DNA of 64,000 nucleotides from Archilochus colubris (taxonomy: Eukaryota > Chordata > Aves > Apodiformes > Trochilidae): assembly GCA_023079485.1 (NCBI GenBank), contig CM041083.1, forward strand, positions 154,212,552 to 154,276,551, read 5' to 3'. The notes below the pieces were generated by a model, which saw only the letters and a program-made list of their open reading frames with translations, had not been told where the DNA came from and searched no databases. Both the position numbers and the translations under genes were made by a program. The stretch's first letter is position 1. Every line of letters begins with the position of its first letter. Shown piece by piece: positions 23,103 to 35,900 of this stretch.

Positions 23103-25954
23103 AAAAACCAGTTTTCAAAAATACTATTATTTTTTAAATCTTCAATTAAAAAATAAATAAAAAGATTCACAAACTCTATACATATTACCTGGGATATATG
23201 ATAGTTTTCTTTATTTCTATATGCAAGAAATATTAATTCAATAAATCATTGCAAGTCATTAACACCAGCATTCAGATCATGATATTCTTCAGGATTAAAT
23301 TGATGAAAGCTGACAAATTTTAAGTAGAAAAGAGGACGATCACATGAATAGAAAAAATCTACGTAAAGAGATCATGCACTGAAAATGAAGATCACTATAT
23401 ATTCCTATTGAAATTATAAATAAGCCTGAAGGATAAAAGCATAATAGAAAGGATGCCTACAAGGCATTTATTCAATTGAAAACCAATAGCACACCCTGAA
23501 AGTCAAGAATGATGAAAACAGCAAGCAGCAAGCATGGAAAATTTTATAAGATACAATAAAATCACTCAGAAAACTTGTGATAAGAGAAAACATTATCTAT
23601 GGTCATAGTAAAGTTTGAAGACTTCTGCAAACTTTTCAAAGAAATCTGGGTTAAAACCAAATTTAAATGCAGACTTGTAGACTTTACATTATCTAGCGAG
23701 ATTTGTTCTTCAGTGTTAAAAATCTATGCAATATACAAATGTTCAATCTGCTAGTAGTTGGTAGAGTATCTAAGGTCGCCTCAATGACACTTCTGTGTTT
23801 TAGCTGGACAATTTGGTTTTATTCATGATGAGAGACTGACAGGGAAAAAAAAAAAAGAGACATAAAGTAATCAAACTGCACAAGATTTTTCTTCCTTGCT
23901 TGGGAAACCCATTTCTATCTGTTTGCGGTGGGGCTGGAAAAAATAGGAGTGTGATAGCGTGATCCTGCAGATGATTCTGAGAGGGTTTTTTTGGTTGGTT
24001 GGTTGGTTGTTAGTTTTCTTCAGACTATGATTTTCAGTCCTGCTGTGGCTTACTTAAGTGCCTTTTTCCACTGAGCTCCCAGTCAGAGGTTGCTACCAGG
24101 TGTCTATGAACTGAGCTGAGACAGAGAGAAAACATATATATGGCAAGAACTGAAATAGTTTTGTCCCAGAAGAAAAAGTTACACATTGAGAACCATTACT
24201 CAGCTACAAGCACATATAGTAAAAGTGCATGTGTTCTTCTGCAAGGTAAATTTTAAGGATTCACTTGAAAAATTAAGAATTTTTTTAGGAAATTCAGAGT
24301 CTGATAATGCATGTAGAAGTCTGGAGTGAGAATTGGAGGCCAGATCATTGCATGGACTTCAAAATCGTCTACCTTCTATTTCAGGCATGCAGGGACAACT
24401 TAGGTACAGGAAACAGTGTAGTACTCTTGATATTGCACCCTAATGCCAAAGATGATAGTAAATCTCTATATACCATTCAGTGCTACCTCTACATTTGTAG
24501 AGGTGAAATGGAATTGTTCTGCACTCCCATCCACTGCTGGATATAAGTAAAGTAGATGAGTAAATAATGGATATTTGCACAACATTGTTTAGTAGGTAAA
24601 GCCTAAATATTCTGGGTAAGGGTGCTGGAGATAGAGAAAAGTTTCTACAGTCCTCAGCTTTTACAGTTTCCAGTTCAATGAAGTCTTCTTTATCAATTCT
24701 TGAAGAATATATGCAGATGTATATTAACACTATGAAAAGCCTTTTTTGCAACTTGAGGGAACTTTGTTCAAATTTGCTAACATGTTTTATGCACCAGGTG
24801 TAAAACCACAGTAAAATTTTTGTCTCTAGGTGGCTGTTTTGCAAATGAGTTGAACATGAGGACAAGAAGTAATAAGTGCCTCTTGACAGTTTAGAAATTC
24901 TAAAACTGAAATTCTGTCATGCTCTTGTGAAGGCATAGAGGTAAGGATGCTCCTTTACTACACAGGGCACCACAGTTTCATTGTGGCAGCATGCAGACAT
25001 AATGGTCCTGTAGATTTCTTTGTTTTATGTGAGACTGTGACTATAATTAAACTGAAAAAGTTCATAAAAGAGGAGAAGACATCATCATTTTGCATTCAAT
25101 GATACATACTAGCAGTCTCTTTAGTTTATATCATTATATGACAGCTGCTGACATCCTACCAAACCAATTAAGGAAGTCACCAGAGTAAATTTAGCTACAG
25201 CAGGCTGTGAAACAGAACTGAAAAATATTTCACATCCTTGAAGCCAAAGTAGCTCTGATTTGCCCTGCAGTAAATGTCTGCAGCAAGACAGATACAGGTA
25301 GTGCTCTGCATCTCATTTTTGAGGGCAGCAGGGAGAACATACTGCAGAGTTATGGAGCAATTATGGGAAGAACTGAAAGGACAAGATGTGTAGCATCTGA
25401 CAATGAGACAAATGGACCTCATTGCAGTGAGAGATAAGAGATGACACCTGCACTTAACAGTAGCAGGTCCTGGATTGCTTATATCTTTAAATGGTAAAAA
25501 TGTAAAACATTATGCCAGCATGCAAAAATCATTGTATCAGGTCAGTCACACTCCAAGGCTTCATGAACTGTACGCATGTGGAAGAAAAGGCACATAGTGG
25601 ATTTTCACATCCTTAAATATCAGCGGAGGTTCTGTCCTGTGCTGATACTGTTGAGATTCTAGACAAGTTTATGCAAAATTGAGCAGCATAATGACACCAT
25701 AGCTCAGAAATGCTGGATAGCACGATACAAAACAGTATTGCTGCAAAAGCATCTACTGAGCCAAAACAGCAGCACACAAGTTATAATTCACCCTGTAGGT
25801 ATTCAGGTCAGTAGTAAGGAATATTACTGGAGACCTGGCAGGAGACCTGGCAGGACTTCACTCATGCTTAGATGAAATAATTCCGTAGTTTCTAGAAATA
25901 AAGTCTGGTAGTTTTAGAACGTACATTCTCCTACCTATTTTCTAGCTTTCCTAA
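23103..25954. other. AT-rich non-coding DNA
   Basis: No recognised gene. It contains a TTGG repeat (about 23991-24010) and a small tandem duplication GGAGACCTGGCA x2 (about 25830-25853). The 141-codon minus frame at 24440-24865 has no motif I recognise. Confidence 0.5.
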
Positions 25955-26035
25955 TAGTCCCTGCCTATGCAGGGGAGTTGGAACTAGTTGGAACTATGAG
26001 ATCCCTTCCAACCTTAGTCATTCTATTCTAAGTCT
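25955..26035 (+). mobile_element. CR1 LINE 3'-end fragment
   Basis: Contains GTCCCTGCCTATGCAGGGGA followed by GAGATCCCTTCCAACCTTAG and a terminal ATTCTATTCTA, the plus-strand CR1 3' end. A short duplication, GTTGGAACTA x2, interrupts it. The same GTCCCTGCCTATGCAGGGGA words recur at the end of the neighbouring CR1 (about 26450), so this is a separate copy with an independent 3' end. Confidence 0.8.
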
Positions 26036-26078
26036 ACAACAAGGTCTCCTCAGAGCCTTCTCTCCAGACTGAATAACC
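26036..26078 (-). mobile_element. Short inverted CR1 fragment
   Basis: AAGGTCTCCTCAGAGCCTTC followed by TCTCCAGACTGAA is the reverse complement of the CR1 block that encodes the FSLE.RRLRGDL region. It lies head-on to the same block of the downstream plus-strand CR1 (about 26148-26196), forming an imperfect inverted repeat. Confidence 0.65.
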
Positions 26079-26532
26079 AGAGGAGAGACACTAAAATGAT
26101 CAGAGGTCTGGAGGACCTCCCTTATGAAGACAGGCTAAAGAAGTTGGGGTTGTTCACCCTGTAGGAAAGGAGGCTCCAAAGTGACCTTATAGCAACCTTC
26201 CAATATCTGAAAGTGGCCTGAAAGAAAGCTGGGGTAGGGATTTTTACATGGATGTGTTGCGAGAGGACAATGGGAGATGGTTACAAACTTGAGGAGGGGA
26301 GATTTAGGTTAGACATTAGGAAGAAATTCTTTAACTTCAGCATGGTGAGACACTGGAACTGGTTGCTTAAAGAAGTTGTGGCTGCCCCCTCGCTGGAATT
26401 ATTCAAGCCCAGGTTGGATGGGGCCTTGAGCAACCTGGTCTAGAAGTTGTCCCTGCCTATGCAGGGGAGCTAGAACAAGATGATCTTTAGCATCTTTTAA
26501 ACACTGGTCATTCTATGATTCTACTATTCTTA
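26079..26532 (+). mobile_element. CR1 LINE, 5'-truncated
   Basis: Begins with the CR1 block ATGATCAGAGGTCTGGAGGA, followed by CTTATGAAGACAGGCTAAAG and TTGGGGTTGTTCACCCTG. It continues through AGGTTAGACATTAGGAAGAA and GACACTGGAACTGGTTGC to a 3' end ATTCTATGATTCTACTATTC. A coding remnant (26252-26443) reads [14 protein letters not shown] and VRHWNWLLKEVV, matching the CR1 ORF2 C-terminus, with no intact frame overall. Confidence 0.9.
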
Positions 26533-28229
26533 ATCTGAAACTCTTATTCTATTTAATTTTTTTATTTAGATGTCCAGGATTATTTGTTTCTTTTTCTGTT
26601 TGCTGAAGAATTGTGCTTGATACCATTTAAGTAGCAATTTTCTTTATGGTTTGTAATTTGCTAAGGAATTTTCTTTATATTGAAACATTCATGATTTCGA
26701 TTCATAGAAGCACTCTTCTGTTCCTTCTCTGGTTTCACAGGATCTAAATTAAAGAGAAATCATTATTTATTTTTCAATAGTACTGGAAACGCAAGCATGC
26801 TAGCTTTGTTAAAAGATTTCTTTTAAGGAGAAATTCTAGATGTTACAGATCTAAATGTTTTCCCTTGGTAACATAATGTGATGGAAAGCAAACAAAGCAC
26901 ATATACAGAAATAGATAATATTACAGGGATTTATGGGTCAGCAGAGATGTTTGACTTGATTGCTACCTGTATCAACAGAAAGAGTTTATGAACAAAATAT
27001 TAATGGGTGTTCAAAACCATGTTATTTTTAGTTTAACAAAAATAAATTAAAAATCCAGGATTTTCATTAGTTTATCATAGTCCATCTTATATTATCTGTA
27101 TTTTCAAAACATAGTAAAACATTTCCATGTTTTAATTTATTTTAAAACAAATACATGCTAGATTACTGGGAATTTTCCAACTCATAGATTAATCTGATAG
27201 TTGAATATGATGGCCTCTGACTGAACTCATTCTGAACAACCACAAAGAAAGAACAAAGCATATTTTATTATGCATAATTTAACTTTTATTAACACTTAAC
27301 TTCAAGAAAGCAATGAACTCCAGTACACTTGCTAGATTTCATTGTCATCACTCAACTCTCAATTTGAGAGAGGGTAAGTCTCTAATATACTTCTGTCACA
27401 CTGTGCTCCTTATTCAGGAGCAGAAAATAAATCCCAAGCTCTGGTTTTATTGTCACTTAGATAAGTAATTTTATTCTGAATTTATATACACTGATTTTGA
27501 AGCCATTCTGGATGCCTCTAAGAAGGCATATTTCAACGAAAGAACAAAAAAACACCAAGCTAAGATCCAATTTTGTTACTTATAGAAAATATCAGATATA
27601 TTTCATTATTTCTTCTTAAAAAATGGAATGTTTTGCAGCACTGTCATAGATATTAAAAGTCTTTTCCAAAAATCAAATATGTTCATTTAAAAAATGTCCT
27701 GTTAGAAATCAGACTGCTTTTTCATTTGTGGAGAGGAAGACAAAAAGGAAAAACAGGATGATATATTCTGTTTCTGAAAAGTAACCATGTTAGAAAGATG
27801 TACAAATAGAAAAATAGAATGCACAATTTTAAGTAGATAATTAGTTGCTAGAGATTTTTTGTTTCAGTAAGAGATCATCAATTTTGCAACCCTTTTCTCT
27901 TGTTTATTCTAAAAAAAAAATCCATTATTAATTATATTAAAGGTTATTTACAAGGCTGATCACTATAATTCAGTGGGCATTTAAGTGTTTCTAAGTGAAA
28001 AATGTTTATGAATGGAGTGGAATTTTCTTAAATGTTGAATTCATATTACTGATGATGTTTTACTTGGTTTTAAAGCTTAGCATTATTAGTTCTATTTTGT
28101 TTCCAGATCATGTATTAATCTCAAATTTGTTGATTTCAATGGCTTTAGAACAGTCTTTGAGGCACTGCTATTTACTTACAACCATAAATACAATGAGAAA
28201 TTAACAAAGCTCCACTGTTTTTCTCATAA
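26533..28229. other. AT-rich non-coding DNA
   Basis: About 1.7 kb of AT-rich sequence without recognised genes or repeats. Confidence 0.5.
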
Positions 28230-29227
28230 CTGTTAAGATGAACCCTAAGTTGTGTTCAATTGAGTGATACTCTCTCTGTTGGAGGTTGCCTCCCAAGGCA
28301 AGGTTGCTGCAGCTCCATACTGCCCAGGTGCAATGAGTAAGGATGTTGAAGATGCATTCCCGATAAACACATGTACACAGAACACATGTATCCACAACAG
28401 CTGTACATTTATACACAGAGATCACAGGTAGACACACTCAGCACTTAAATAAACACAGATAGCATCAGTGTCCTCATCCTGTTCCCTTCTCTGGCTTAGC
28501 AAGAGAGAGATCTGCCAGTGAGATATATTCACAGATACAAGATCAACAAGTACAACAGAAGTTTGTCCTAGACTCTTAGTCTACCCAGTAGCTGGCTCTG
28601 GATCTAAGTCTTCCTGGTACTGGGACATGGACCACATAGCTGTAGCACCTGCCAGTAGAGACTTCATTGCATATGCATGTGCAGACCTACAGGGATGCAC
28701 AGATAAACACACGGACATTCTCACATTTGGAGATGGCCGGGACATTGCCAGTTCCACCATGGGTTCACCTCTAGAGACACACTCACAACCTTGGCTCCAG
28801 GCCATTTCATTTACTCTCTGGATAGTCAGGCTTGATCTATGTTGGTGATCACAGCTCTCTTACACACCTGCATTTGGTCCAGTCCCTGGCAGCACCCACT
28901 CATGGGCTGCTATGACCTGAGGACCCAATTTACTTATGGGCACCCAAGTCCAGTCATTCTTTTCTCTCCAGTTCCTTGTACCAGGGCCTACTGACCTGTG
29001 GCTCAGACTCTAGTGGCTGGCATTCAGACCCTGTCCCTTCCTCTCTCCTCAAGACCAAACATCCATCAAGAAAGGACTTAGAAATGGCATTTTATAGGTC
29101 AGGACAGTCCTCACTGATCAGATGCAGAGCACTGCCAGACAAGCATACTAACCAGTCATGTGTTTACATGAAACAAGCCCTTTTTATCACATTATTATGT
29201 GTAATAATCACAATATTATTATATTCT
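28230..29227. mobile_element. Unassigned interspersed-repeat block, probably LTR-retrotransposon derived (part 1)
   Basis: GC content rises relative to the flanks and the text resembles an avian LTR-type repeat I recall only vaguely: the GTTCCCTTCTCTGGCTTAGC stretch, then AAGAGAGAGATCTGCCAGTG. It is interrupted by a CR1 (29228-29508) and seems to resume until about 29900. The end near 29180-29215 (CTTTTTATCACATTATTATG) resembles the end of part 2 (CTTTTATCACATAACATTAC near 29839), as if two related segments lie in the same orientation. On the minus strand a TATAAAA lies at 29092-29098. No protein frame is recognisable. Family and boundaries are uncertain. Confidence 0.45.
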
Positions 29228-29508
29228 CTTCTGTGAAGACAGGCTGGGACAGCTGGGATTGCTCAGCCTCATTAGGAGGCCTTAAATCAGCCTCCCAGAA
29301 CCTGAAGAGGGCCCATAGCAAATCTGAGGAGGGATTTTTTACAAGGTTATGTAGTAACAGGAAGAGGGAGAGGTGGTTTTAAGATTAAAAAAAAGTAGAT
29401 TTTGATTAAACATTAGGAAGAAACTATTTAGAGTGGGAGGTCTAGTGGGAGGGGCAGCTGAACCTAGGTGATCTTCCAACCCAAACTATTCTATGATTTT
29501 ATGATTTT
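29228..29508 (+). mobile_element. CR1 LINE, 3' fragment, degraded
   Basis: Starts CTTCTGTGAAGACAGGCTGG, then GGATTGCTCAGCCT, continues through AAACATTAGGAAGAAACTAT, and ends GATCTTCCAACCCAAACTAT followed by TCTATGATTTTATGATTTT. This is the CR1 3' end in plus orientation. Internal deletions are evident, as the fragment is shorter than the matching part of other copies. It splits the unassigned block around it. Confidence 0.88.
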
Positions 29509-29900
29509 CCTTTTTTGATCCTCCTCAAATCATCTACCTCCCTTACTTTCCCCACTTACTTTCCTCTCTTAAGCAGCCCAAAGAAAGTTGTGTGCAATCC
29601 TAAAATGCTCTTTTCCTTCATCCTCTAATGCATCTCATACCTCTAGGTAGTGATTCCACTCAGTCTCAAAGGTAGTTTGGAGACCTGATCCCCTTGACCA
29701 TCCCTGATGGGTTTCATTCTTGGCCCAGGAGCTGAGAGTCTCCAGGGGCAGCCCTGGAAAGGGCCCATATAGTGTGTTCCTTCAGTCAGGTTCCCACCAG
29801 CCTTTGTGCTGTGTGCTCCTTTATAGATGAGTAGATGAGCTTTTATCACATAACATTACACATTGAGGAATGAATTTGTACATACTGATATAAATTCCTC
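29509..29900. mobile_element. Unassigned interspersed-repeat block (part 2)
   Basis: Continues the composition of 28230-29227 beyond the CR1, with the phrases CCAGGAGCTGAGAGTCTCCA, then GGGGCAGCCCTGGAAAGGGC, and GTGCTGTGTGCTCCTTTATA. It appears to be the same insertion split by CR1, or a second related copy. No coding content is recognised. Confidence 0.4.
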
Positions 29901-31432
29901 AGCCTCAGTCAATGTCTTCAAATCAATTATAAAGGACAAATTTTGTAGCCCATTATCCTTGTTTTCTTTAGGCATGAACATTTAGAAATAAATAGTTAAA
30001 GACTGAATAAACTCATCCTGATAACAGAACTATTTTCCTTGCAACTTAGTGATTTTTAACTAGAGAAAAAAGATATACAGTGGTGCATGAAGCAGTTAGA
30101 AAGAACTTTTCAACATAAAAATTGACAACAAACATTAATTTCCATACCTGACCAGTCAAAGGTTAAGAGGCAGAATTTTACTTGTGATGCTCAGAGCATT
30201 CATACTCTGTCATCAGCCATTATCTATCTTTTTGCTAATTTTATCTATTTTTATACTATGTGTGAGTGTGTGTTTGTTGGCTCAAGACGGCCTAGTGAAT
30301 GCCTTCTAGATCTTGTGGATTATGAGCAATTAGAATCATGATTTCTGAGACTCATTATCTAAACTGCTCCCTCAGATCCATATTCTACTACATTTGAAGA
30401 TCATTCCACATGTTCAAATGTTAATTTTCACAGTATTTCATAGTTTCCACAGACAACCCACACCACAATGGTCTGTATGACAGTTTATTACACTGATATA
30501 ATCAGGTGAATAATACAAGATATGTGACCCAAAGGCTTTTTGTTCCCTGAAGCAGTTCTCCTGGTAATATCCCTGCAGTAATTATGAAGAATCTGCAATG
30601 ATGTGCAGAGATACTCTTTTCTCTGACACCCTAGAGGATTCTACAGAGACACGTCCTTGGACTTAACTAGATTGATGTCCTACAGGTCTTTTTTTAGTAC
30701 AGTGTATGTTGATAATTTTTTATTCTAATGTCTGTGGAGCTCTTCAGAGAGTGATGCCCTTGAACTTCTGCCAAAGTGATTCCCTGAAGGCCTTGTATTA
30801 GACAAAGATGGCTCGTCCCAAATCTTTCATAAAAGGTAGTGTATTACTGTTGAAGATTTTTAAGAGGGTGATGAGTCCTGAAGTGTTTATTTGCCCAGAA
30901 TTCTAACTGACAAGGCCTTTGAGAAAACTCCATGCAGTAATTTTTCATTTCTATTAGTTTTATTAATATAGGTTTGTTTTTTCATTTTTCTTTGTCATTC
31001 CAAAGGACTTTTGCTAAATATTGTCCTCATTTATAAAAGCTCTTGTGTATTTCACATGTTCAAAATTACAGTCTTGTCAAATATGGCTTGTGATTATTGA
31101 GTATAAGCAGCATAGCATATCAGAAGATCTGCAGCTGTGGAAATATACCAAAGCTGAAAAGCTGTCACTCAAATCAATTTCCAAGTAATAATTCAATAAA
31201 AACAGTGGAAATATGTGACCCAGGCCAGGCAAGATCACTGCTTTATAGCTTGATGTAGATACATACTGAAAGAAGTGAGAGCCACATATTTTTTCTTCCA
31301 TGGTGTGCAAAATAAAATTTAAAGTTAAAATAAAATAGCAGCGTAGCCACAAGTAGAAATATGGACAGTGAACCCTTAGTATGGATTAAGATAATCTTGG
31401 TTTGCTTTAGGACTCATGAGTGGAGCAGGGAG
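29901..31432. other. AT-rich non-coding DNA
   Basis: No gene or named repeat. The minus frame of 91 codons at 31077-31352 has no known motif. Confidence 0.5.
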
Positions 31433-31696
31433 TCATAGAATCACAGATGGGGTTGGGTTGGAAAGGACATTAAAGATTACCTAGTTCCTATCCATCTGCC
31501 ATGGGCAGGGACACCTTCCTCTTGACCAAATTTCTTAAAGCCCCATCCAATCTGGCCTTGATTACTTCGAGGGAGGGGTCACCTACAACTTTTCTGGGCA
31601 ACCTGTTTCAGTGTATCATTACCTTCATAGAAATAATTTCTTCCTAATATCTAATCTAAATCTACTCTCTTTCAGTTTAAAACTGTTCTTCCAACT
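31433..31696 (-). mobile_element. CR1 LINE, 3' fragment
   Basis: On plus it opens with TCATAGAATCACAGATGGGG and TTGGGTTGGAAAGGACATTA (the reversed CR1 3' end). It then shows CCATCTGCCATGGGCAGGGA, GCCCCATCCAATCTGGCCTT and TTTCTTCCTAATATCTAATC. The copy ends within the 3' UTR/ORF2 end region. No coding frame is intact. Confidence 0.92.
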
Positions 31697-32489
31697 CAGG
31701 ACCTCAGGGCATTTTCATAATTTTTATTTGAAGATAAATTCTTTTAACAGCAAAAAGTAAAACTTTTTTACACAGTAATTTTTTTCATAAGCTCACATGC
31801 AACTAAAGTGTCTTAACAACAGTCCAATTCACACCTTCTTACTGGCTTTTGAAAATACTATCTTTTGCTTCCAGATTTATAAGTATTTCAACAACAGTAT
31901 TATCTCTTTAGAGCATCTGAAAAGAAAAAGCAGCACTGTAAGATTGTGAATAATTTCCTGTTTCCCTGGTGATATGTCACTGCATTTAATTTCAACCTAT
32001 TTTTTATATAGCTCTGTGGCATATTATTCATGGACTCACAAGTTTCCCTTTCTGAGACACCTTTATTCATCTAAGGGTCTGTAAATATGTTCTCTAGCAC
32101 TTTCCCAAGGTCTGCCCACAAGACCCTTCCAGGTTTCTCCCAACAAGGCCCAGTATTTTTCCATTGTTTTTCCAGTAGTTTTCCACCATTCCTTCTAGTA
32201 AACAAGAAAACTTCATTAACCCATTCCCTTATTATCACCCACGTTAAATTTGCCACTTCTCACATAGCTCCATATTAATATTTGCAAACAAACTACAGGG
32301 GGGGAAAAATCTATTATTTGCAATGTGCGTGAAAGAAGCAGTGTTTAACGAGGTGTCATGTGGGGTGCTGCAGATATAATAGTTGATGTTCATTCACAAT
32401 ACCCACAGCTGTACAGAAAACCCTGATGTAGCGTTAAAGGCAGATTTTTACAGGAAGTTCAGCAATTATATCAAGTTTCAGATAGGAAA
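31697..32489. other. AT-rich non-coding DNA
   Basis: No recognised feature. Two opposing open frames of about 60 codons (32071-32278) overlap and are probably chance. Confidence 0.5.
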
Positions 32490-32925
32490 AATGTGAGGTG
32501 CTGAAGTGGGTCCAGAGAAGAGCAAGGTAGTTGGTGAAGAGACTTGTCTTATAAGAAAAGCTAATCTCTCCAATGGAGGAGATTCAGTGTGGACCTTATC
32601 ACTGTCTACAGCTATGTGAAGGAAGGTGCAGTCAAGCAGGGGTCAGGCTTTTCTGCCAAGCAGCTGGAGACAAGGTTAGAGGGCATGGCCTGAAGCTGCT
32701 CCAGGGGAGGTTTAGGTTGGACAACAGGAAACACCTCCTCACAGAGAGGCATTGGAATGGATTGCCCAGGGAAGTGATGAAATCACCGTCCCTGGAGGTG
32801 TTTAAGGAAAGGCTGGATGTGGCACCTAGTGCCATGGTCTAGATGATGTGCTAGTAGATCATAGGCTGGACTTGATGATCTCAGAGGTCTTTTCCAGCTT
32901 CAATTCTGTGATTCTGTGATTCTGC
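32490..32925 (+). mobile_element. CR1 LINE, 5'-truncated, with ORF2 C-terminal remnant
   Basis: Starts GTGAGGTGCTGAAGTGGGTC, followed by CAGAGAAGAGCAAGG, and ends TTCTGTGATTCTGTGATTCT. A frame at 32573-32842 carries GHGLKLLQGRFRLDNRKHLL, then RHWNGLPREVM and [14 protein letters not shown], the CR1 ORF2 C-terminal signature also seen near 21090-21246. It lacks the catalytic domain. Similarity to the 20600-21325 copy extends through the GATGATCTCAGAG(A/G)TC(C/T)TTTCC stretch. Confidence 0.92.
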
Positions 32926-35900
32926 AATATGAAATCCCACTGCAGACCACTTCTGGGAAGTTTTCTCAGAGTGGCTCCACTAAGTCTCTCTCTACATGTG
33001 CTATAGTAGTTGTTCTACATGCAAGAAACTCTTTGAGATTCCTTTTTCCAGAGGAGAAGGATTCCATATGACACTTGAGAGTTTCTTTCCTTTTGTGTAC
33101 ATTTCATGAAATGGTTATGTAAAATTTACATGAAAAGCCATTAGCCTTGGAACCAGAACTCATGGGTGTGCTTTGGTAAAAGGGTCTGCTGCCACTCCAG
33201 GGCATGACCTTTTCCAAGTTTGTTTTCAAAAGAACAGAAACATGGACATGGATCTGCTGCATTTACAACCAACTTTCATAAAGGAAAAATATCTTAAGCA
33301 TAGTTTAATAAAATGTTGGATTAGCTAAATAATGTATTTTTTAAAATTTACTATAGTATCTGTGATAATCAAGAAACCAGCACTCTATAATACCAACAAT
33401 TAAATATCACATGTGATCTAAAATTATATTCAGACAATTTGGAAATAACATAATTGCCTTTTGCTGCAGCTATACCTATTTAAGTAACAATTCATTTTGT
33501 AAGCATGAAGATATAAATGTAGAAAAGCATGGTGAACCTGGGAGTATTACTGTTTGGGTTTTGGTTTTTTTTGTTTTTTTCTTTTTTTTTTTTTCCCATC
33601 CTGTGAAAAGAAATCTTTTCAATAATTGGCACAGTATCTTGGCTATGATTTACTAGTGCTGTCTTAATGTTTTTGTTCAGGATGAGGCACAGCAGAGACC
33701 TTCTGGGCTTAACCAGAATAAACCCTACTGTGACTTTGTTTTGTATGAGAAAGGGGTAATGACACTCTTCATCCGAATTTTTAGTGAGTGATATAGATAA
33801 TTATATCAATACCAATCCCCAAGCCACTCCACCTCCCCCACAAAGTAAGCATATAAACCAGGTACCAGTTGCCAGAAATTTCAGCTTTCAGGAATTCATT
33901 CTGCACAGTAAATAATTTGTTACTTTCTTTCACATACAAGAATTTACATAGTGTATAAAAGTATAGCAGACTGTGACCTTTTAAAGTGGAACTACTGTAC
34001 AAAAAAAAATGTGTCTCGTTCATCCTAGCTTTGCATATAGCTAATCACACTCCTGGTGTGTCTAGTTCTCCTTGACTGACAACAGTGTATAGAGTGTGAC
34101 TAAGGCATACAGAGATTTCTGTATGTATACAGGTTAATGCAAAATCCTGTGATATATCCTATCCCCAAATGGTAATAGACATCATATAAAATGTGAGAAA
34201 ACCAAATATATTTTGTTTCACAGACATTAAAATCACATCATGAGAATAGTTTTCTTTACTAGATCCTTGCTTGAGTATGCTACAAAGGCTCTGCATGAAC
34301 TTGCATGCAGTTACACAACAATAGTGTACAAAGTACCACATTCTTGCAATAATATATAGAAAATTTTTTTCTTAATTTTGATAGTAGATAGAGTAGCTAT
34401 AGTTCCAGTATGTACAACTTTATGTAAGTGTAAGCTACAAAATTTTTGTCAAAATCTATCATAATTTACCTAGCAATACCATGTAAGTCTGTCATTAAAT
34501 TAAATTGCTTATAAGATTGTTTAATCAAAGATCACACACAGCAGATCACACTGCTGTATTTGTATTACCTGATATTTTGAGTATATTCTTCTTGCTTAAT
34601 GCATGTATACTGATCTCCTGAGGACAGCTGGGTTATGCTACTCTTTCCACAGGTGTCTGGTATTTCTAGTAGAAACAAACATCAAATATGACATTACTTT
34701 AACAATGCATCTAAAAATTTTTTATTTCTATTGTCATGTGTTTCCTATAGGGTCTGTTTGGTTGAGATTTGCAACTGTCTCAGAAAGAACTGTCTGTGTT
34801 TCTTATCATTTATGGTAAAAAAAGGAAAAGAAAGGTAGAGTGAGAAGCAGATAATTCTGGCTAGGAAATGTATGTATGTGTTCTCATCACCAGTTCATAC
34901 ATTTCAGTAGCATTGCATTAAAGATTTCAAAGAGCATAAAAGGAAGGATAAAACTGGTTGAAATAGGCAGCTGTCATTTCTCTCTGAGGTTACGTACTCT
35001 GCGTTAGTGAAGTTATAAAGTCAAGGTATTAATTAAATTATCTAAGTGAATGTAATAAATCCAAGGTGTATTTTATTGCAGCTCATTAAGTTGCTATGGC
35101 ATATAAAAATGTATAAATATAAAAATGATGGCTCTAAAATAGATATTTTGGTTATGCTACCATGAGAGTGACATTCTGCTAGAAATTTTTAAAAAGTCAT
35201 TATAAAATCCTTTGGATTTTTTTATCATGGAACACAGTTATAGTAATGAAATGCAAATCTGTTTTACTCTGACGTTTTCAGAAAAAAAACAAAAGCAAAA
35301 CACACCAAGGATACGTATCTCGAATGACACAAGAACACAAGTAGTTTGGTTTTTTGGGTTTTTTTTCCTGGTAGGCTATGCATGAATCATTGTGGAACAG
35401 ATAATTTATATATATGATGTTTACTGGTGTTGTTTCCTTTGAAGAAAAGTAGCACAAACTAGTCTCTGCTGAAGACAATCGTAGAGCTGCACCAATGTGT
35501 TTAAATGCTGAAAGGAAAAGGAAAAGGACATGGAGTGGTAACAGTTTTTTGGGCTTGGGAGAAACTTATTGGAAAAAAGCCATAGAGAGTGTAGGACAAT
35601 CTAGAAACAGCAAAGCAATTTATGATTACAAGATCAAGCAGATTATTCTATTTCTTGAGACACCATAAAATCTGAAGAGAACTCTCTATTCTCCCAAGCA
35701 AATAATATGGTTGCCCCTTTAAATTGACTTGGTAATTACAACCAACAAAGTAGCTTGGCAATTACAAGCTTTTTGTGTTAAATCCAATGATGTTGAAATT
35801 TGTTATGAAATTAAGACAGTCTGGAAAGATGGAAGGCTGAAACAAGAAACTGCTATGGGCAGTCCAGAATGGTGCAGCAGTTACCATGTGAGAAGGAACT

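Noticed and set aside
24440..24865. 141-codon minus frame
   Set aside because: No recognisable domain, no supporting splice or poly(A) context, and typical of chance frames in a 64-kb window.
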